Shown here in pieces: positions 11,822-24,240 of a DNA stretch of 64,000 nucleotides (positions within the stretch are counted from its first letter, which is position 1; every line of letters begins with the position of its first letter). The stretch is from contig NC_030817.1 of NCBI RefSeq assembly GCF_001704415.2, positions 36,653,550 to 36,717,549 of the forward strand, given 5' to 3'. The DNA is from Capra hircus. Its lineage: Eukaryota > Chordata > Mammalia > Artiodactyla > Bovidae. The notes beneath the pieces were generated by a model. The model ran no database searches. It worked only from the letters and a program-made list of their open reading frames with translations, and was not told the origin of the DNA. The position numbers were made by a program, and so were the translations under genes.

Positions 11822-11924
11822 GGATGGCTCAACTTTCAGCAGGTTACCAGGCAAGAACACTTTGACCATTTTACTCTGGAAATTAATTCAGTAGTCAACA
11901 GTTGGTCTCCTTTATTCTATCCTT

Positions 11925-12491
11925 GCCCTCAACACTGTAGCCAGAGTGCTCCTGATAAACTCTAAGTTTCATCATGCCACTTCTGTTGCGAACCCTTCAG
12001 AAGCTTCCTGACTCACTTGTAATTAAAGCCAAAGCCCTTTCCAGGGCTGGAACTAGGGTGAGGTGACTGAGGCACTGAGGGCAGTTTAAGGAGGTCCCTG
12101 AGAGAGAGCGCCTCCTTAATTTGCGGACCCTCGGCCCTCCCCCATCCCCCTAGACACTGACTCTGACTCTGGGTGCAAGACCATCACCATCTAACCTCTC
12201 ACCCCTCCACCTCTCTGATCTTCATCTCCCCCAGCTGGCTCACTTGCCTCCTGGTGTTTCCCTGACACACACCAGGCCCACTTCCATCTCAGCGTTTATG
12301 CTGCCCTTCCTTTTGACAAAATGTGGTTTCCTCAGATATCCGTTTGGCTGCCTCCCTCATCTCCTTCAGGTCTCTGCTCAAGTGTCACCTTTTCCATAAA
12401 CTATTCCATGATTGCCCTATTAAAATTCAACCTCATCACCACCTCTCTTTCCCACATTATTTTTATTCTTATATTCTTATTACAGGATTTT
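11925..12491 (+). repeat. L2 LINE fragment, interrupted
   Basis: gtagccagagtgctcctgat, cttcagaagcttcctgactc, tttatgctgcccttcctttt and caggtctctgctcaagtgtc occur in L2 order. An unrelated GC-rich insert lies at about 12045-12175. The end is broken by a Bov-tA insertion. Confidence 0.55.
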
Positions 12492-12731
12492 AGAATAAAC
12501 AGGGTACAAGCATGCTCAGTCGTGTCCAACTCTTTGTGACCCTGTGGACTGTAGCCCACCAGGCTCCTCTGTCCATGGAATTTTCCAGGCAAGAATATTG
12601 GAGTGGGTTGCCATTTCCTTCTCCAGGGTATCTTCTTCATCCAGGGATCAAACCTGTATCTGTTGCATCTCCTGCATTGGCAGGCAGATTCTTTACCACT
12701 AGCGCCACCTGGGAAGCCCAAGAATAAACAG
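12492..12731 (-). mobile_element. Bov-tA SINE with perfect 11-bp target-site duplication
   Basis: The SINE occupies 12503-12720 in reverse orientation (ctcagtcgtgtccaactctt through cgccacctgggaagcc). It is bounded by identical agaataaacag at 12492-12502 and 12721-12731, which is direct evidence of target-primed insertion. The head end keeps the sequence agcgccacctgg (12701-12712), the reverse complement of a CTCF-like core. Confidence 0.95.
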
Positions 12732-12799
12732 TGGTTTACTAAAGGGATCAGAAGAGTTGTTTTTATATGGTCTATGAGCTCAGAGTGGTCTTACAAACT

Positions 12800-13218
12800 G
12801 GAATTGTGCCCCTGCTTTCATATATTGAGGTCCTAACCCTCGATGCCTCAGAATGTGACATTATTTGGGAGTAGGGTCATTGCAGATATAATTAGTTGAG
12901 ATCATACTGGGATAGGGTAGACTCCTAACCCAATGTGACCGTGTCGCAAAAGAAAGGAGAAATTGAGACACAGACACACAGGAAGAACACTGTATGAACA
13001 TAAAGGCAGAGATCAGGGTAAAGCCTCTGCAATATTTCCAGCGGACCAGCAGCAGCCACGAGAGAGGTGTGGAATAGTCTCTCCGTCATAGCCCTCTGGA
13101 GGGCCCAACCCTGTTGACACCGTTATCTCTGACTTCTCACCTCTAGAATAAATTTCTTCTGTTTAAGCCACACAGTTTGTGACACTTCGGTACAGCAGCC
13201 CTAGTAAACTAATACACA
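12800..13218 (+). repeat. MLT1-type LTR (ERVL-MaLR)
   Basis: atattgaggtcctaaccctc near the start, ttatttgggagtagggtcat and gcagatataattagttgaga in the body, and tctgtttaagccacacagtt with agccctagtaaactaataca at the end match MLT1-type solo LTRs. It is non-coding. Confidence 0.75.
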
Positions 13219-14235
13219 TGGTTTGTACATCTGTAAACAATTGTAGAAGGAGGAGGAGGAAGAGAAGAAAGGGAGGAGAAGGAGGTGGTCCAGGAGAGGG
13301 GAAGGAGAGGAAGAAAAATGGGAGGCAGTATGTGGCCCACAAAGCCTAAAATACTTGCTGTCTGGTCCTTTACACAAAAAGCTTGTTGACACCTAAAGTT
13401 TGGAGATCATATAGCCCGTATAACTCATGAAGAAATGGTGGACTTTAAAAATAAAATCATGTATCCAAAGTTCATACATGTAGTATGAACCCATTTTATC
13501 TATACCTAAAACCAGGCTATCTGATTTTAAGTCTGTTTTTTAAAAAAATTACACTACCATGACTACCAGACTTTAAAAAATAATTTCATCAGTTTCCCCT
13601 TGTTTAAGCACAAAATGTTATTAAGACGATGTTTCCATCTATTATTCCAGCCTAGAAACCTAAGTTGTTTACTGAAACATATCATAACCCATAATCTTTT
13701 GGAGCAAAGCACTACTATGATCCATATTTTTTCATTTTTGCTTTTGGGCCTTGCACTCGAGCAACTAATTTTCTGTGACACCGGTTCTAAAGCTATAATT
13801 CAAACATAAAGATCAGGAACAGTGTCTGCCTGCTCTCCAGAGCTTCTACAAGCTGTGTAGTGTAGAGTTTGGTATTATGCATTTTATGCTAATGAGAAAC
13901 AAAGTAGAAGAATTAACTGTTGAAACAAACCCACATAACCAGTGCTAAAGACAACGCTCATGGTAATTCTTTTAATGTACTGCTGACTCAGGAAATTGCA
14001 AGATAAATCTATTTTGTCTTCATCAGTTCTGTGACTTGATGGTATAGACCAAAAAAAAAAGCACCTCATATACTTGTTAATTCACCTTGGGTGAGCTGTT
14101 TAAACATCTGAGGGGTCTCAGTTTTGCCATATTTTAGCTGCCAAAAATAATAGTTCTCACTGCAAAGGGTTACTGGAAGGGGTATAGGAGTGGAGGGCAG
14201 AGGTTTTCTTCCCTTCTATGGCTGCTTAATTAGTC
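13219..14235. other. intergenic, purine-rich tract at 13243-13325
   Basis: 13243-13325 is a nearly pure GA tract of the gaggaggaggaag type. The rest is AT-rich with no gene or confidently named repeat. Confidence 0.6.
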
Positions 14236-14242
14236 GAAGCAT

Positions 14243-14466
14243 GTGCTGTGCTGCGCTCAGTCACTTCAGTCTTGTCCAACTCTTTGCGACCTATGGACTG
14301 TAGCCACCCAGGCTCCTCTGTCCAGGGGATTCCCCACGCAAGAATACTAGAGTGGGTTTCCATGCCTCCAGGGGATATTCCCAACCCACAAATCAAACCC
14401 ATATCTGCCATATCTCTGGTGTCTCTTGCATTACAGACAGGTTCTTTGCCCACTGAGCCACCTGCT
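14243..14466 (-). mobile_element. Bov-tA SINE, reverse orientation
   Basis: tgctgcgctcagtcacttca through tttgcccactgagccacctg, the reverse complement of Bov-tA. Flanking gaagcat repeats (14236-14242, and several copies near 14466-14490) may include the target-site duplication. It is moderately diverged. Confidence 0.87.
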
Positions 14467-14490
14467 GAAGCATAGTTGAAGCATGCTGAA

Positions 14491-15797
14491 GCATAGATAC
14501 CACTAATAGAGAGCACTGTGTATCAATTTCTGTTAAGGTTCTAGTGAGCCTAAACTGTGGAGGAAATGAAAAGCAAGTAAATGGGCTAAAGACGGTTTTC
14601 CGGCAAAGAGTATATGGGAGGACTGAACTTCCCAAGTTCAGAATGCACAAGTACCATAGGAATTACATTTACCTAAATCTGAACAAATTCTGCTCATTTT
14701 CCAGAATCCCCTCTCTAAAGCAGGAACCTCATCTAGAGCTGAAATCTGGTGTTTGTTAGCTGGGCAGCCTTCAGTGATTTACTTAACGTCTCTATGCCTC
14801 TCTTCAAATGTTTAAAAAAAAAAGAAAAAAAGGGAGTTGATGGGAAGGAAATAACTATAGTATATAAACTGTAAATTGTTTCAAGAATTAAATGAGATAA
14901 TGAAACTTGAACATCTGTCTCTGACAATGTTCAAGAATCCAAAGTATGTTGATTTTTCTTATAAGTATACGGTTGAAGGAAATATGCAAATATTCATATA
15001 ATTATAATTATTTACATAATTGTTCATCTAATTATAACTAGCATGTGGAAACCCATCAGCATTTATTTTCATAAATGCCACTAGCCATATGTTTTGTGAT
15101 CTGTGAAATAGTTTCACATACGCTCCAGCATTTGATCTGCACATTAAAAGTCTCCGGAGTCTTAGGTGGGCAAGTGGGGGCCAGCTAACTTGGGGTAGAG
15201 CTGAGTTCCAGGTCTCACTTCTGCTCTTCTGCCAGGTCCTTTCCCCTGTGTGTGTTGGCCCTAAATGGAGAGACATTTCTATTGTCTCAGTTAAGAGTTA
15301 AGAACATTTTGCTGTTGGGTGTGAAAACTGTATCACTGAGTCAAGGTTTGTGTGTATGCAACTGGGAGACATTATCCCAATAAGAAAGGTTTACCACAGA
15401 CACTATAGTCTAGAGGTTTTTCAACATTTCCTGGGTCCCAAATCCCTTTAAAAATTTGAAAAGTTATCCTTCCTTACATGCACTTTTGCACTTACCCCCA
15501 AAATTGTATGCATAAATTTGTGGCTTTCACAGATCTCCTAAATCCTTCTAGGATCCTTAATGAAGCCACATAGCAGGTTTAAGAATCTTTAAGAAGATTA
15601 GCATTTAATTTAAATACAAAAAAGCCAGCACTCACTTTTATATTCTCCTTAAGGTCTTTAGTTTTTCAGTCCTCCACTTTCTATCACCATTTTTCCCCTG
15701 GATTCTAAAGTAGGGGAAATAAGATGAGACTGAACAAACTCTTCTGGTTCTAGCTAAAGATATAATCAGATGCAGGAGTGGCATCATTTTGGTACAA
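14491..15797. other. intergenic with a MIR-like segment
   Basis: About 14755-14935 resembles MIR (gtgatttacttaacgtctct, then attaaatgagataatgaaac) with an A-rich insertion. I see no gene. AT-rich sequence lies at 14980-15040. Confidence 0.45.
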
Positions 15798-15912
15798 ACT
15801 GAAGACATATTCTGGGAGTTGGTGATGGATAGGAAAGTCTGGCATGCTGCAGTCCATGGGGTCGCAAAGGGTCAGACATGACTGAGCAACTGAACTGAAC
15901 TGAAGACATATT
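15798..15912 (+). mobile_element. very short BovB 3' end with perfect 14-bp target-site duplication
   Basis: Only 87 bp of the BovB 3' end are present (15812-15898: gggagttggtgatggatagg through gactgagcaactgaactga). They are bracketed by identical actgaagacatatt at 15798-15811 and 15899-15912. The copy is extremely 5'-truncated yet carries a clear signature of target-primed reverse transcription. Confidence 0.93.
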
Positions 15913-16413
15913 TACCCATTACCTGTAGTTGACACCTTAACATGTTAAGCAACAAAGAAGGAACAAAAAGATATTCAGAATGAAAGACTTCTAAAGCAAA
16001 AGGTTCAAAATCCAGCATGCCACCTCTTTATACTGGGTAATAGAGTTACCCAGTTTCACTTTTAACTCCTTTAGAAAAGGCTGGGGTCCCCTAGGTTGTT
16101 TGGCCATGACTCACTGCTCCACCAAAGACTATCTGAAGCCCCTTCCAGCAACGTTACACCTTTTGCTGGCCTTCTCCATGCCAACTCCTTGCTCCTTCTC
16201 TTCCTAACCTTATAAATCTCACCTGGCCAGTGTTGCATAAACTTGCAGGTACTGCTGTTGGACATGGCAAGTAGAAATAGCAGATCCCTTGAGCCCAGGC
16301 ACCTGGGGAAACACACTCTTTTCCTTACCTGATGGGGAAATCCAGACTCGCTGCATGGACAACCTGTTGTAAGATGGAACCGGTAGTGGGGAGAGGGGCT
16401 ATATAACACATAC
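15913..16413. other. intergenic, no gene seen
   Basis: Short ORFs only, including one on the minus strand at 16071-16409 without recognisable similarity. No named repeat. Confidence 0.5.
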
Positions 16414-16633
16414 TGTGCGGTGCGCTGTGCTTAGTCTCTCAGTCGTGTCTGACTCTTTGCGACCCCTTGGACTGTAGCCTGCCAGGCTCCTCTGTCCATG
16501 GGGAGTCTCCTGACAAGAATACTGGAGTGGGTAACCATTCCCTTCTCCAGGGGACCTTCTCAACCCAGGGATGGAACCCAGGCCTCCCGCACTGCAGGCA
16601 GATTCTTTACGGTCTGAACCACCAGGGAAACCT
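16414..16633 (-). mobile_element. Bov-tA SINE, reverse orientation
   Basis: cggtgcgctgtgcttagtct, tgactctttgcgaccccttg, ggctcctctgtccatgggga and ggcagattctttacggtctg give the full reverse-complement Bov-tA. Confidence 0.92.
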
Positions 16634-16859
16634 ATTACATATGCTATACAGATTTAATTTTTGCGACTATAGTCGGGGCTCAGGTACCCTGTGCCCCAAC
16701 AAATCTAAGGGCCGGGACAGCGCTCAGGGAATTGCAGGGAGCAAAACTGTCTCAGGAAACTAAGTTAGGACCTATCTACCTACCTAGTTACCTACCTTCC
16801 TCCCTCCCACCCTCCTAGCTCTCTTTCACCATCCCCATCCCCTGCAGGAATGGCCCAGA

Positions 16860-17720
16860 GGCTCCAATCTGGAAGACCAAGAACAGTCGGCAGCCTCTCC
16901 AGGTCTCACGCGCGGCAGGACGGAGATTCTGCGCAGTCGGCTCATCCCGCTGCCAGGACTCTGGCTTGTTTATTCAAGTGTGGGTCAGATTAGCCACCTG
17001 GGGCACAAATCCTGTGAAGAGTCTTAGAGCGTGACGAGTTCTTGCAGGTAGGAAAGTGTAGCTGCCGCGCTCAAAATAACGCGGAGCTGGCGGTTCGGGG
17101 AGCCGGGTGGCCTCCACCCACGCTGCGCGGACACACCGGGTGCCTGCCAGGCGTTCCCGAAGGCCGCGCACTGAGCCAAGGACGCGCGCCGAGGTCCTCG
17201 GGGTGGCAGCCCAGCCCCGCCTCTGACTCGAGTGGGTGCAGGAAGAGGAGCAGGAGCGATGTGTCCGCAGCCGCTTGAGAGGAGCGGGAGGCGCCTGGGC
17301 TGGCTCTGGGCGCGAGTATCCAGGTCCGGGGAGCCGGGCGTCCTTTTGCTCGCACCGGCGGATCGGCCCGTCCCTGCAGTTCAGTCTCTCAACGCCTCTC
17401 TCCGATTTCTCCAACTCCTTGAATTTGAGTTTGTGTCATCCCTGGGCCTGGCCCTGGGGATGCCAAGGGCCAGAAAAGAGGTAACGCGGGCCACATGCAC
17501 TTCAGACCAATCTCTTCGTGTCTGAGCTGGGACTTTGCATTGGCGAGAGAGGCGCTCCTTCAGAGCCCTATTTTCTGTATTACTTTCCTGTCCCCAGCCC
17601 GTCCCCAGTGCAATCCCCAAAGCCAGGGGCCTCTGGAATCTGGAGATGGACCTATTCCTTTCTCTGATGCTGTTACCGCTCCTTTGGGCTTAATGCATTT
17701 CTATCCTATGAAATAAGCAT
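16860..17720. promoter_or_regulatory. CpG-rich block upstream of BMP4
   Basis: CpG dinucleotides are dense from about 16910 to 17380 (cacgcgcggcaggacgg, ggacgcgcgccgagg, ggcgcgagtatcc and others), against the AT-rich surroundings. Several ORFs overlap on both strands, as expected of GC-rich DNA, with no recognisable protein. It could be a promoter for a non-coding transcript, an alternative BMP4 promoter or an enhancer. The sequence does not decide between these. Confidence 0.55.
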
Positions 17721-20700
17721 ATGGTGTCCCTGACTCCCCCCACCCCCAGACTGATGCTTTATAATGCCCAGTATGAGCCTCTGAAAGAGGCGAAGGAAGG
17801 GAAAGGCTGTACACAGTGCAGATGCCTCCCAGAGCTTCTCTTCCAGCCCACTTGTTCCTGCCCTCCTCAGTTTGAGAAAAATGGGGGGCAGCACCTGCCC
17901 CCTACCTTGGATTGCACTGGTCCCCAGAGACCAGGCCTTGGTGGTTGCCACTGCTTTACTTTAGGGACCCCAGAGTGGATTTCCTGAAGCCATAGGTCCC
18001 TTTCATCCCTGCTGTAGACATGGGACTACAGATTATGCTTCTAGCTTTGTGCTATGCAGCCCCTTGGCTACCTGAGGTGACTGGAAATACTGTCTCTGGC
18101 TGGTAGGCTGATAGTCAAATAACTAAAAAAAATCATTTTGAAAGAATATTTTTTGTAAACTCTTATTGAAATACAGCACAAGTAAAAAAGTGCACAAATT
18201 TAATGTATACAGCCTGATGAGTTTTCACAAAGTGAACACCAACAAGCATTTGTTACGTCTATATGTAATCCTTGAGAGGATTACAGATAATAAATTATTC
18301 TTGAAGAGGACATTAGTGAAGAGGATCTCCCTTTCCCAATGACCTTGATATATTTAGGCTATTTGTGAAAATATCCAAGTTTCGTTTATTCAATAACAAT
18401 TTCTTGGGTCACAAACTCCTTTGGACAAAGCTTTCCTTGCAAAAGACTCTTGGCATGAAGTAAGGGGAGACAGATAGTATTGCCCAGTTGACATCTGGTT
18501 GGGAAACCACAACAACTCATTTGATACAGTCTGATGTCCATGTAGGACTATGCCTCTGCCTCCAAAACGGATCCCACAGTGACACTGCATTTTATCCAGG
18601 TCACACTGTTCATGCACAACAGGGAGAGAAAGAGAAGAGTGTATATGCTGAGAATGAAGACATTCCAAGGTTTTAACTTTCTTGCTACATTCCATAATAA
18701 TTTATTTCCAGACAACATCCCTCCTGTAGAATCAAGCAGGTGCAACTGACTATTTTTTTTTTTAAAGAAAGGAAAGCTAAAACAGGGAGAAGCCAAATAT
18801 CCTGCACTGTGTACCAATCCCATGTTCTTTGTCATAACCCTTCCTTGGAAAGGGAGGAATTTCAACATCCATGCCCTGTCTGCCATCCATATGTTAAACA
18901 AGTTAAGACATAAAAGCAGTCTTTTCATCTGTATGATCTCTCTGCAGTCTTCATTAGAGTTCTCTGTCCATTTTTGGTCTGTTTTGATGGATTAAAAATA
19001 TATTCCAGAAAGTAGCAAGAGAACAATGTAAAGTGTAAGGAACTGAAGTAATCTTACATTTTATTTTATTCATGAGAAAATATTAGAATCCAATATTTTT
19101 ATCTTTGAGTGAGGTGTATCAAGGGTTGACAACAGTCAAATGTCTGGAGAAGGAAAACTTTACAATCAGGTTTCTATTTCTTCTGCAGACCAGAGAAGAG
19201 GAAATGGGCTTACATTTTAGCAAGAAGTATAGAGAAAAATTGTTAAAAGTGAGAGGTGTTAGGGATCAGAAAAATCAGAGATGGAAAATGCTTTGGATAT
19301 GTCATCTAATCTATTATTTCCTATTATTATTGCTTTCACTAGTTATGACTGTCTACTTTGACAGGTATTAGTTATCTTGGCAGAGATTATGTTCCTGGAT
19401 CAGATCTATACCAATAAATCATAATGAATGTTAATGCAGTGAATACAGATTCAGGTAAACAGCCCTTATTCAGTCAATGCCTGAGATGTGTGAAGTACCA
19501 ATGATTACAAAATCAACAAGAAATATACCTCTTTCCTTTAAACAGTTTCACTAACTAAATAAAACTCAATACCAGGGTGGCTTCTCATCTACTTTACTCA
19601 TGTAATCATTACCTTTGCAAAATAATAATAGCCAATATATATTGAACACTATGTACCTGCCATTTTATTACATTAACTCATTTAATGCTTATAAGAACAT
19701 TGTGAAATAGAAATTGTTATTCTCAGATTACAAAGGAGGAAACCAAGACTCTGGAGGTTAAGTCATTTGACCATGATTTTAACTAATGATATATGTTTCT
19801 TGATCTTGGGCCCAAGAAAGACCTATGTGGACTCTGGTCCATCCTCATAATTTACAATGAGGAAACAGACCCAGCAGAGGTAAGTAGCCTCTTACTCAAG
19901 ATTACAGCCTTTTCCTGAGGAAGGTCACATAAGTCTTGCCCTAAGGTGGGTTATGTAATAAGAGCAGGAGAAGATAAATTTCTAGGTCATAATTTTGTTC
20001 AGCCTTCTAAGGACCAAGAAGATATCCTGAAATTCTCTGTAACAGTAAGCTGCAAGGATGGAGCTGCTGGTGTCCTGGCCTTGAGAAATCCTCCAGGACA
20101 AGCCATGTTGGTCAGAAACTGTGGCCATGGGGATCCACCCTTTTGCAGGCCCAGCTCTCAGCTTGTAGAGGTGAAGTCAGATTCAGCTAGTCTGAATTTG
20201 AATCACCACCTACTAGCTTTGTGACCTTGAGCAACTTATACAAGCTCTCTAAATTTCAGATTCTCATCCATAGAGCTGAAATTTTATGAGGGTCACTGTG
20301 AGGGCTAGACAGCAAATATGAGACAAATGGCAAATATCAGTAAGAGAAAAACAAATGCCACATGCCTCCTGAGAGTGCTTATAATTCCAACTCCAGCAGC
20401 CACTCTATAGGCAAAGATTTGAAGACTTGATGTGGTTTTTAATCAAGGACTTAGAAGCAAGGACCATTATACCTATAGGATTAGAAATCTTTTCATTTGC
20501 AAAAACCTATTTTGTGTGTTCTAGATGTAGTAATACTCTGATTACCATATTTAACAGTTTATAAAGCACAAGCTAGGCATATTCCTTACCTGATTAATAA
20601 TGTCTAGGTGTCAGCCTTTCAGGGGTATCAGCACTGAAATTATAAGTGAAATGACTTTCAAAACAGTAGTTTTTAAGCTTTAGTATACTGGGAATCAGAG

Positions 20701-21119
20701 AACCTTGTGAAATATGTAGATTTCTGGATCCAGATCTTAGACATCCAGGCCAGGAAATCTGGATTTTTATCTGCACCTCCAGCCTTGTTCTGAAGCTTAT
20801 GGCCCTCAGAAAATACATTGAGAAAGGCTGTTCTAAGGGCTCACTGTCCAGCTCAATGAACAAATGCCCTCCATTTAGCAGTAGCAGCAGAGGAGCTCTT
20901 GAACAATGATGGATTTCTCTTCCTAATCTATATGCTTTGAGGATACAGTTTCATTTGTTCCATCCATATTATGTTCTATAAAAACACCAAGATTCCCAAG
21001 TAAACTTGAGATGGGGAAAAGACTGGACTGATTGCCCTCACCAATTCTGATCAATTTAGCTCTCTAACCAAGTGATTTTTCCTTTGGCATGAGAGAGAAA
21101 AAGAGTGGAAGGAGTTAAT
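17721..21119. other. intergenic with old repeats
   Basis: No gene seen. Likely old elements: an L1-like piece near 18140-18250 (ttattgaaatacagcacaag), reverse MIR near 19630-19775 (tatattgaacactatgtacc), forward MIR near 20165-20330 (tactagctttgtgaccttga), and a MER5-like DNA element near 20660-20865 (gaatcagagaaccttgtgaa). Confidence 0.5.
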
Positions 21120-21973
21120 AATAGATGGTTTCAGTTCAGTTCAGTCCCTCAGTCGTGTCCGACTCTTTGAGACCCCATGAATCGCAGCACACCAGGCCTC
21201 CCTGTCCATCACCAACTCTTGGAGTTTACTCAAACTCATGTCCATCGAGTAGGTGACGGCATCCAACCATCTCATCCTCTGTTGTCCCCTTCTCCTCCTG
21301 CCCCCAATCCCTCCCAGCATCAGAGTCTTTTCCAATGAGTCAACTCTTCGCATGAGGTGGCCAAAGTATCGGACTTTCAGCTTTAGTATCAGTCCTTCCA
21401 ATGAACACCCAGGACTGATCTCCTTTAGGATGGACTGGTTGGATCTCCTTGCAGTCCATGGACTCTCAAGAGTCTTCTCCAACACCACAGTTCAAAAGCA
21501 TCTATTCTTCGGCACTCAGCTTTCTTCACAGTCCAACTCTCACATCCATACATGACCACTGGAAAAACCATAGCCTTGACTAGATGGACCTTTGTTGTCA
21601 AAGTAATGTCTCTGCTTTTCAATATGCTACCTAGGTTGGTCATAACTTTTCTTCCAAGGAGTAAGCATCTTTTAATTTCATGGCTGCAGTCACCATCTGC
21701 AGTGATTTTGGAGCCCAAAAAGATAAAGTATGACACTGTTTCCACTGTTTCCCCATCTATTTCCCATGAAGTGGTGGGACCAGATGCCATGATCTTCATT
21801 TTTTAAGCCAACGTTTTCACTCTCCTCTTTCATTTTCATCAAGAGGCTTTTTAGTTCCTCTTTCTGCCATAAGGGTGGTGTCATCTGCATATCTGAGGTT
21901 ATTGATATTTCTCCTGGCAATCTTGATTCCAGCTTGTGCTTCTTCCAGCCCAGCGTTTCTCAATAGATGGTTT
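21120..21973 (-). mobile_element. BovB (RTE) LINE, 5'-truncated, with perfect 12-bp target-site duplication
   Basis: 830 bp of the BovB 3' part in reverse orientation at 21132-21961, flanked by identical aatagatggttt at 21120-21131 and 21962-21973. Minus-strand fragments encode the C-terminal part of the ORF (IMASGPTTSWEIDGE, IDAFELWCWRRLLRV, then after a frameshift RRRRGQQRMRWLD and MDREAW). The frameshift near 21450-21480 and the truncation make it inactive. It is the last ruminant-specific insertion before BMP4. Confidence 0.95.
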
Positions 21974-24055
21974 GCACCCATCTAAAATGTGGGCTAGAAA
22001 TAAAGCTGTCTCAAGAGAGCTGAAGCTGAGTTCTCTCCACATACATTGAAAGATTCATATCAGGGTCTCAACCAGGTATGACAGGTGGCTTAATTAGAAA
22101 CTCCTGGACTATGAGTTTCACAAACTCGTGGGTGGGCCAGTGGCCACTTTAGTATCTGGGCTTCAGCAAAATGAGATAACAGCTATCATCAAAAAACATT
22201 TCAGTTAAAAAAAAAAATACTATTATCTGGTGCTTTAAAATAAGAAGAAATAAGAACATTCTTTTAAGAACAGCATATCACTTTTGAATTCAAGTTTAAA
22301 TATTAAGGAACATATTTTGTTAATGATTAAAACAGTAGTGATTGATTTAGGGGACTTGGTAAACATTTAATCTGTCCTTGTTCCTTACTGAAGGAGCACA
22401 CTGCCTAGTGCCGCAGGATGGGCATTAGGTAACTATTTAATGGAGTTTTAATTTTGTGTTGTTATTAATAATTAATGTAATTTTGATTATGTTGGAAGCT
22501 GGAGGTACATTGTCAGCATCCTTTCAGGGCAGTGGTATTGCCCTGACCTGTTTAATCAGAGATTCTTAGAGGAAGTGGGCTCAGCAGTGATTTAAATGAA
22601 AGAAGGTTGATATTTAATAAAACTTCAATTAAAAATTTAAATCATTTTCAAATTAAAAAGGGTCATGGAAATTATCTGGCCTAATTCTTTCATTATGCAG
22701 ATGAGAAAACTGAGACCCGTGAGAATTACAGGGCTTGCCCAAAGCCATTCAGCTTGTCTTCCTTGTTTGATGTTCTGTTGGGTTAAAAGACTTCACAGGC
22801 CTGACTTAGGAAAGATGGCAGGAGACCTTGGCTCTGCTTTCACAGTTGTTTCTCTGGTCTCATGCACTCCCCACGCTTTTGTAACCTGTGTTCCACACAG
22901 GAAGTAGTTCCTGTTTTCTAAATATTGGAGGTGTGTGAAGGCAGTTTTTAGAGAAGAGCTACCTTGGACCAGTATCTTTTTAAGACCTAAATGCCCTGCT
23001 TGAGACCGTGAAGGGTAATGACTATCCCAGGGAAAGAAACCCAGCACTTTAGTGTACCCATGCTCCATCCTTTAGCATGTCCCTGCCTACCTGGAGCTCT
23101 GGGCCGTGACCCTCAGCCCTGCCCTGCAGCCAGAGTAGCTCCAGAGCAGAGGCTGTGATTTAATTCAGGGCTCTGGGCGAGTCTCATTAACCTGGCTGGA
23201 CTTCCCCTTCAGTGTTTGTAAAACAGAGAGATGATGCTGATATCTTCCTCACTGCTCCATCAGAGGCACTGTGTGAATTTAGCTCCTGTTTGGGAAGGTT
23301 TTAAAGCTATACATTCCACCTCCCTGCTAATATGATTAATAGCACTTTCTTAATGGAAAGGGCCAACTCCTCATCTTCCTTCTTCCTTTAAAAACAGACC
23401 AAAGGGTATCTTTTCTTGTGTCCCTGTGGCAGTAAAGGTTGTTGCTTCTATGGTTGTTACCTCTTTAGAACATCAGATTGCTGAGGTTAAGGATTCTTAG
23501 GTGCACCACAAGTAAACCACAACATCAAAAATCAACAATAACAACAACAAAAATAACTAACTGCCTTGTCGGTTCTTTGAACTTCTGAGTTACAAACAGA
23601 CTTTTCTGTTTGTGTAAAACCGTGGCCCCATCCTGTCTCCAAGCCACCTCTGTGCTCGAAGGGTTAGGTCTGGAGGGGCAGAGTGTCTACTAGGGGTAAC
23701 TTTCTGAGGGTCATCACAAAGGGTTTCCACAAGCATTAAAAAAAAATGTTTTGGAAGGAAAGTCATCTTTTAATAGCCAAAGAGGTACCTCTTTTAGGCA
23801 CACAGCTCTGAGCACAGCCTGTTTCTCAACATTTGGAAATCCTTTAACAGTTTATGGAAGGCCTCCCTTTAAGCCAATCCAACAGCTCCTTTCTCCATAA
23901 CCTGATTTTAGAGGTGTTTCATTATCTCTAATTATTCGGGGTAAATGGTGATTACTCAGTGTTTTAATCATCAGTTTGGGCAGCAGTTACTCCTAAAGTC
24001 AAGGAAGCCTAGACTCCCATGGGTATTTTTGGAAGGTACTGCGACTAGTCGGTGC
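21974..24055. other. 5' flank of BMP4, repeat-poor
   Basis: No gene. A MIR-like segment may lie near 22665-22755 (cagatgagaaaactgagacc). From 22.9 to 24.0 kb the sequence looks unique, with several homeodomain-type TAAT cores near 23330-23345. This is a place to test for BMP4 enhancers, but nothing in the sequence proves one. Confidence 0.5.
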
Positions 24056-24240
24056 ATGCTTTCTAGTACCTCTGCACGTGGTCCCCAGGTGAGCCCCGAT
24101 CGCTTCCCAGAGCTGGACACAGCGGCGTCCCAGCTGTGGCGGCGGCAGCGGCGGACTCGGGCGCTGCCTGGGTTTCCGGGACCAGGGCCTGCGAGGCGAG
24201 GCCCGGCGGCTGGATGGGAGGATGTGGGCGGGGCTCCCAT
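24056..24240 (+). promoter_or_regulatory. BMP4: BMP4 main (exon 1) promoter region
   Basis: CpG-dense sequence directly 5' of exon 1, with no TATA box near the expected start and a GC box gtgggcggggc at 24224-24234. It also holds an E-box cacgtg near 24075 and a gcggcggcagcggcggac stretch. The exact transcription start cannot be read from the sequence; I place it around 24240-24300 from the recalled extent of the mammalian BMP4 leader. Confidence 0.6.

Noticed and set aside
16381..16640. Target-site duplication around the Bov-tA at 16414-16633
   Set aside because: acatac on the left and acatat on the right are too short and imperfect to accept.
16974..17414. 146-codon minus-strand ORF in the upstream CpG block
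   Set aside because: Compositional effect of CpG-rich DNA, with competing frames on both strands. No known similarity.
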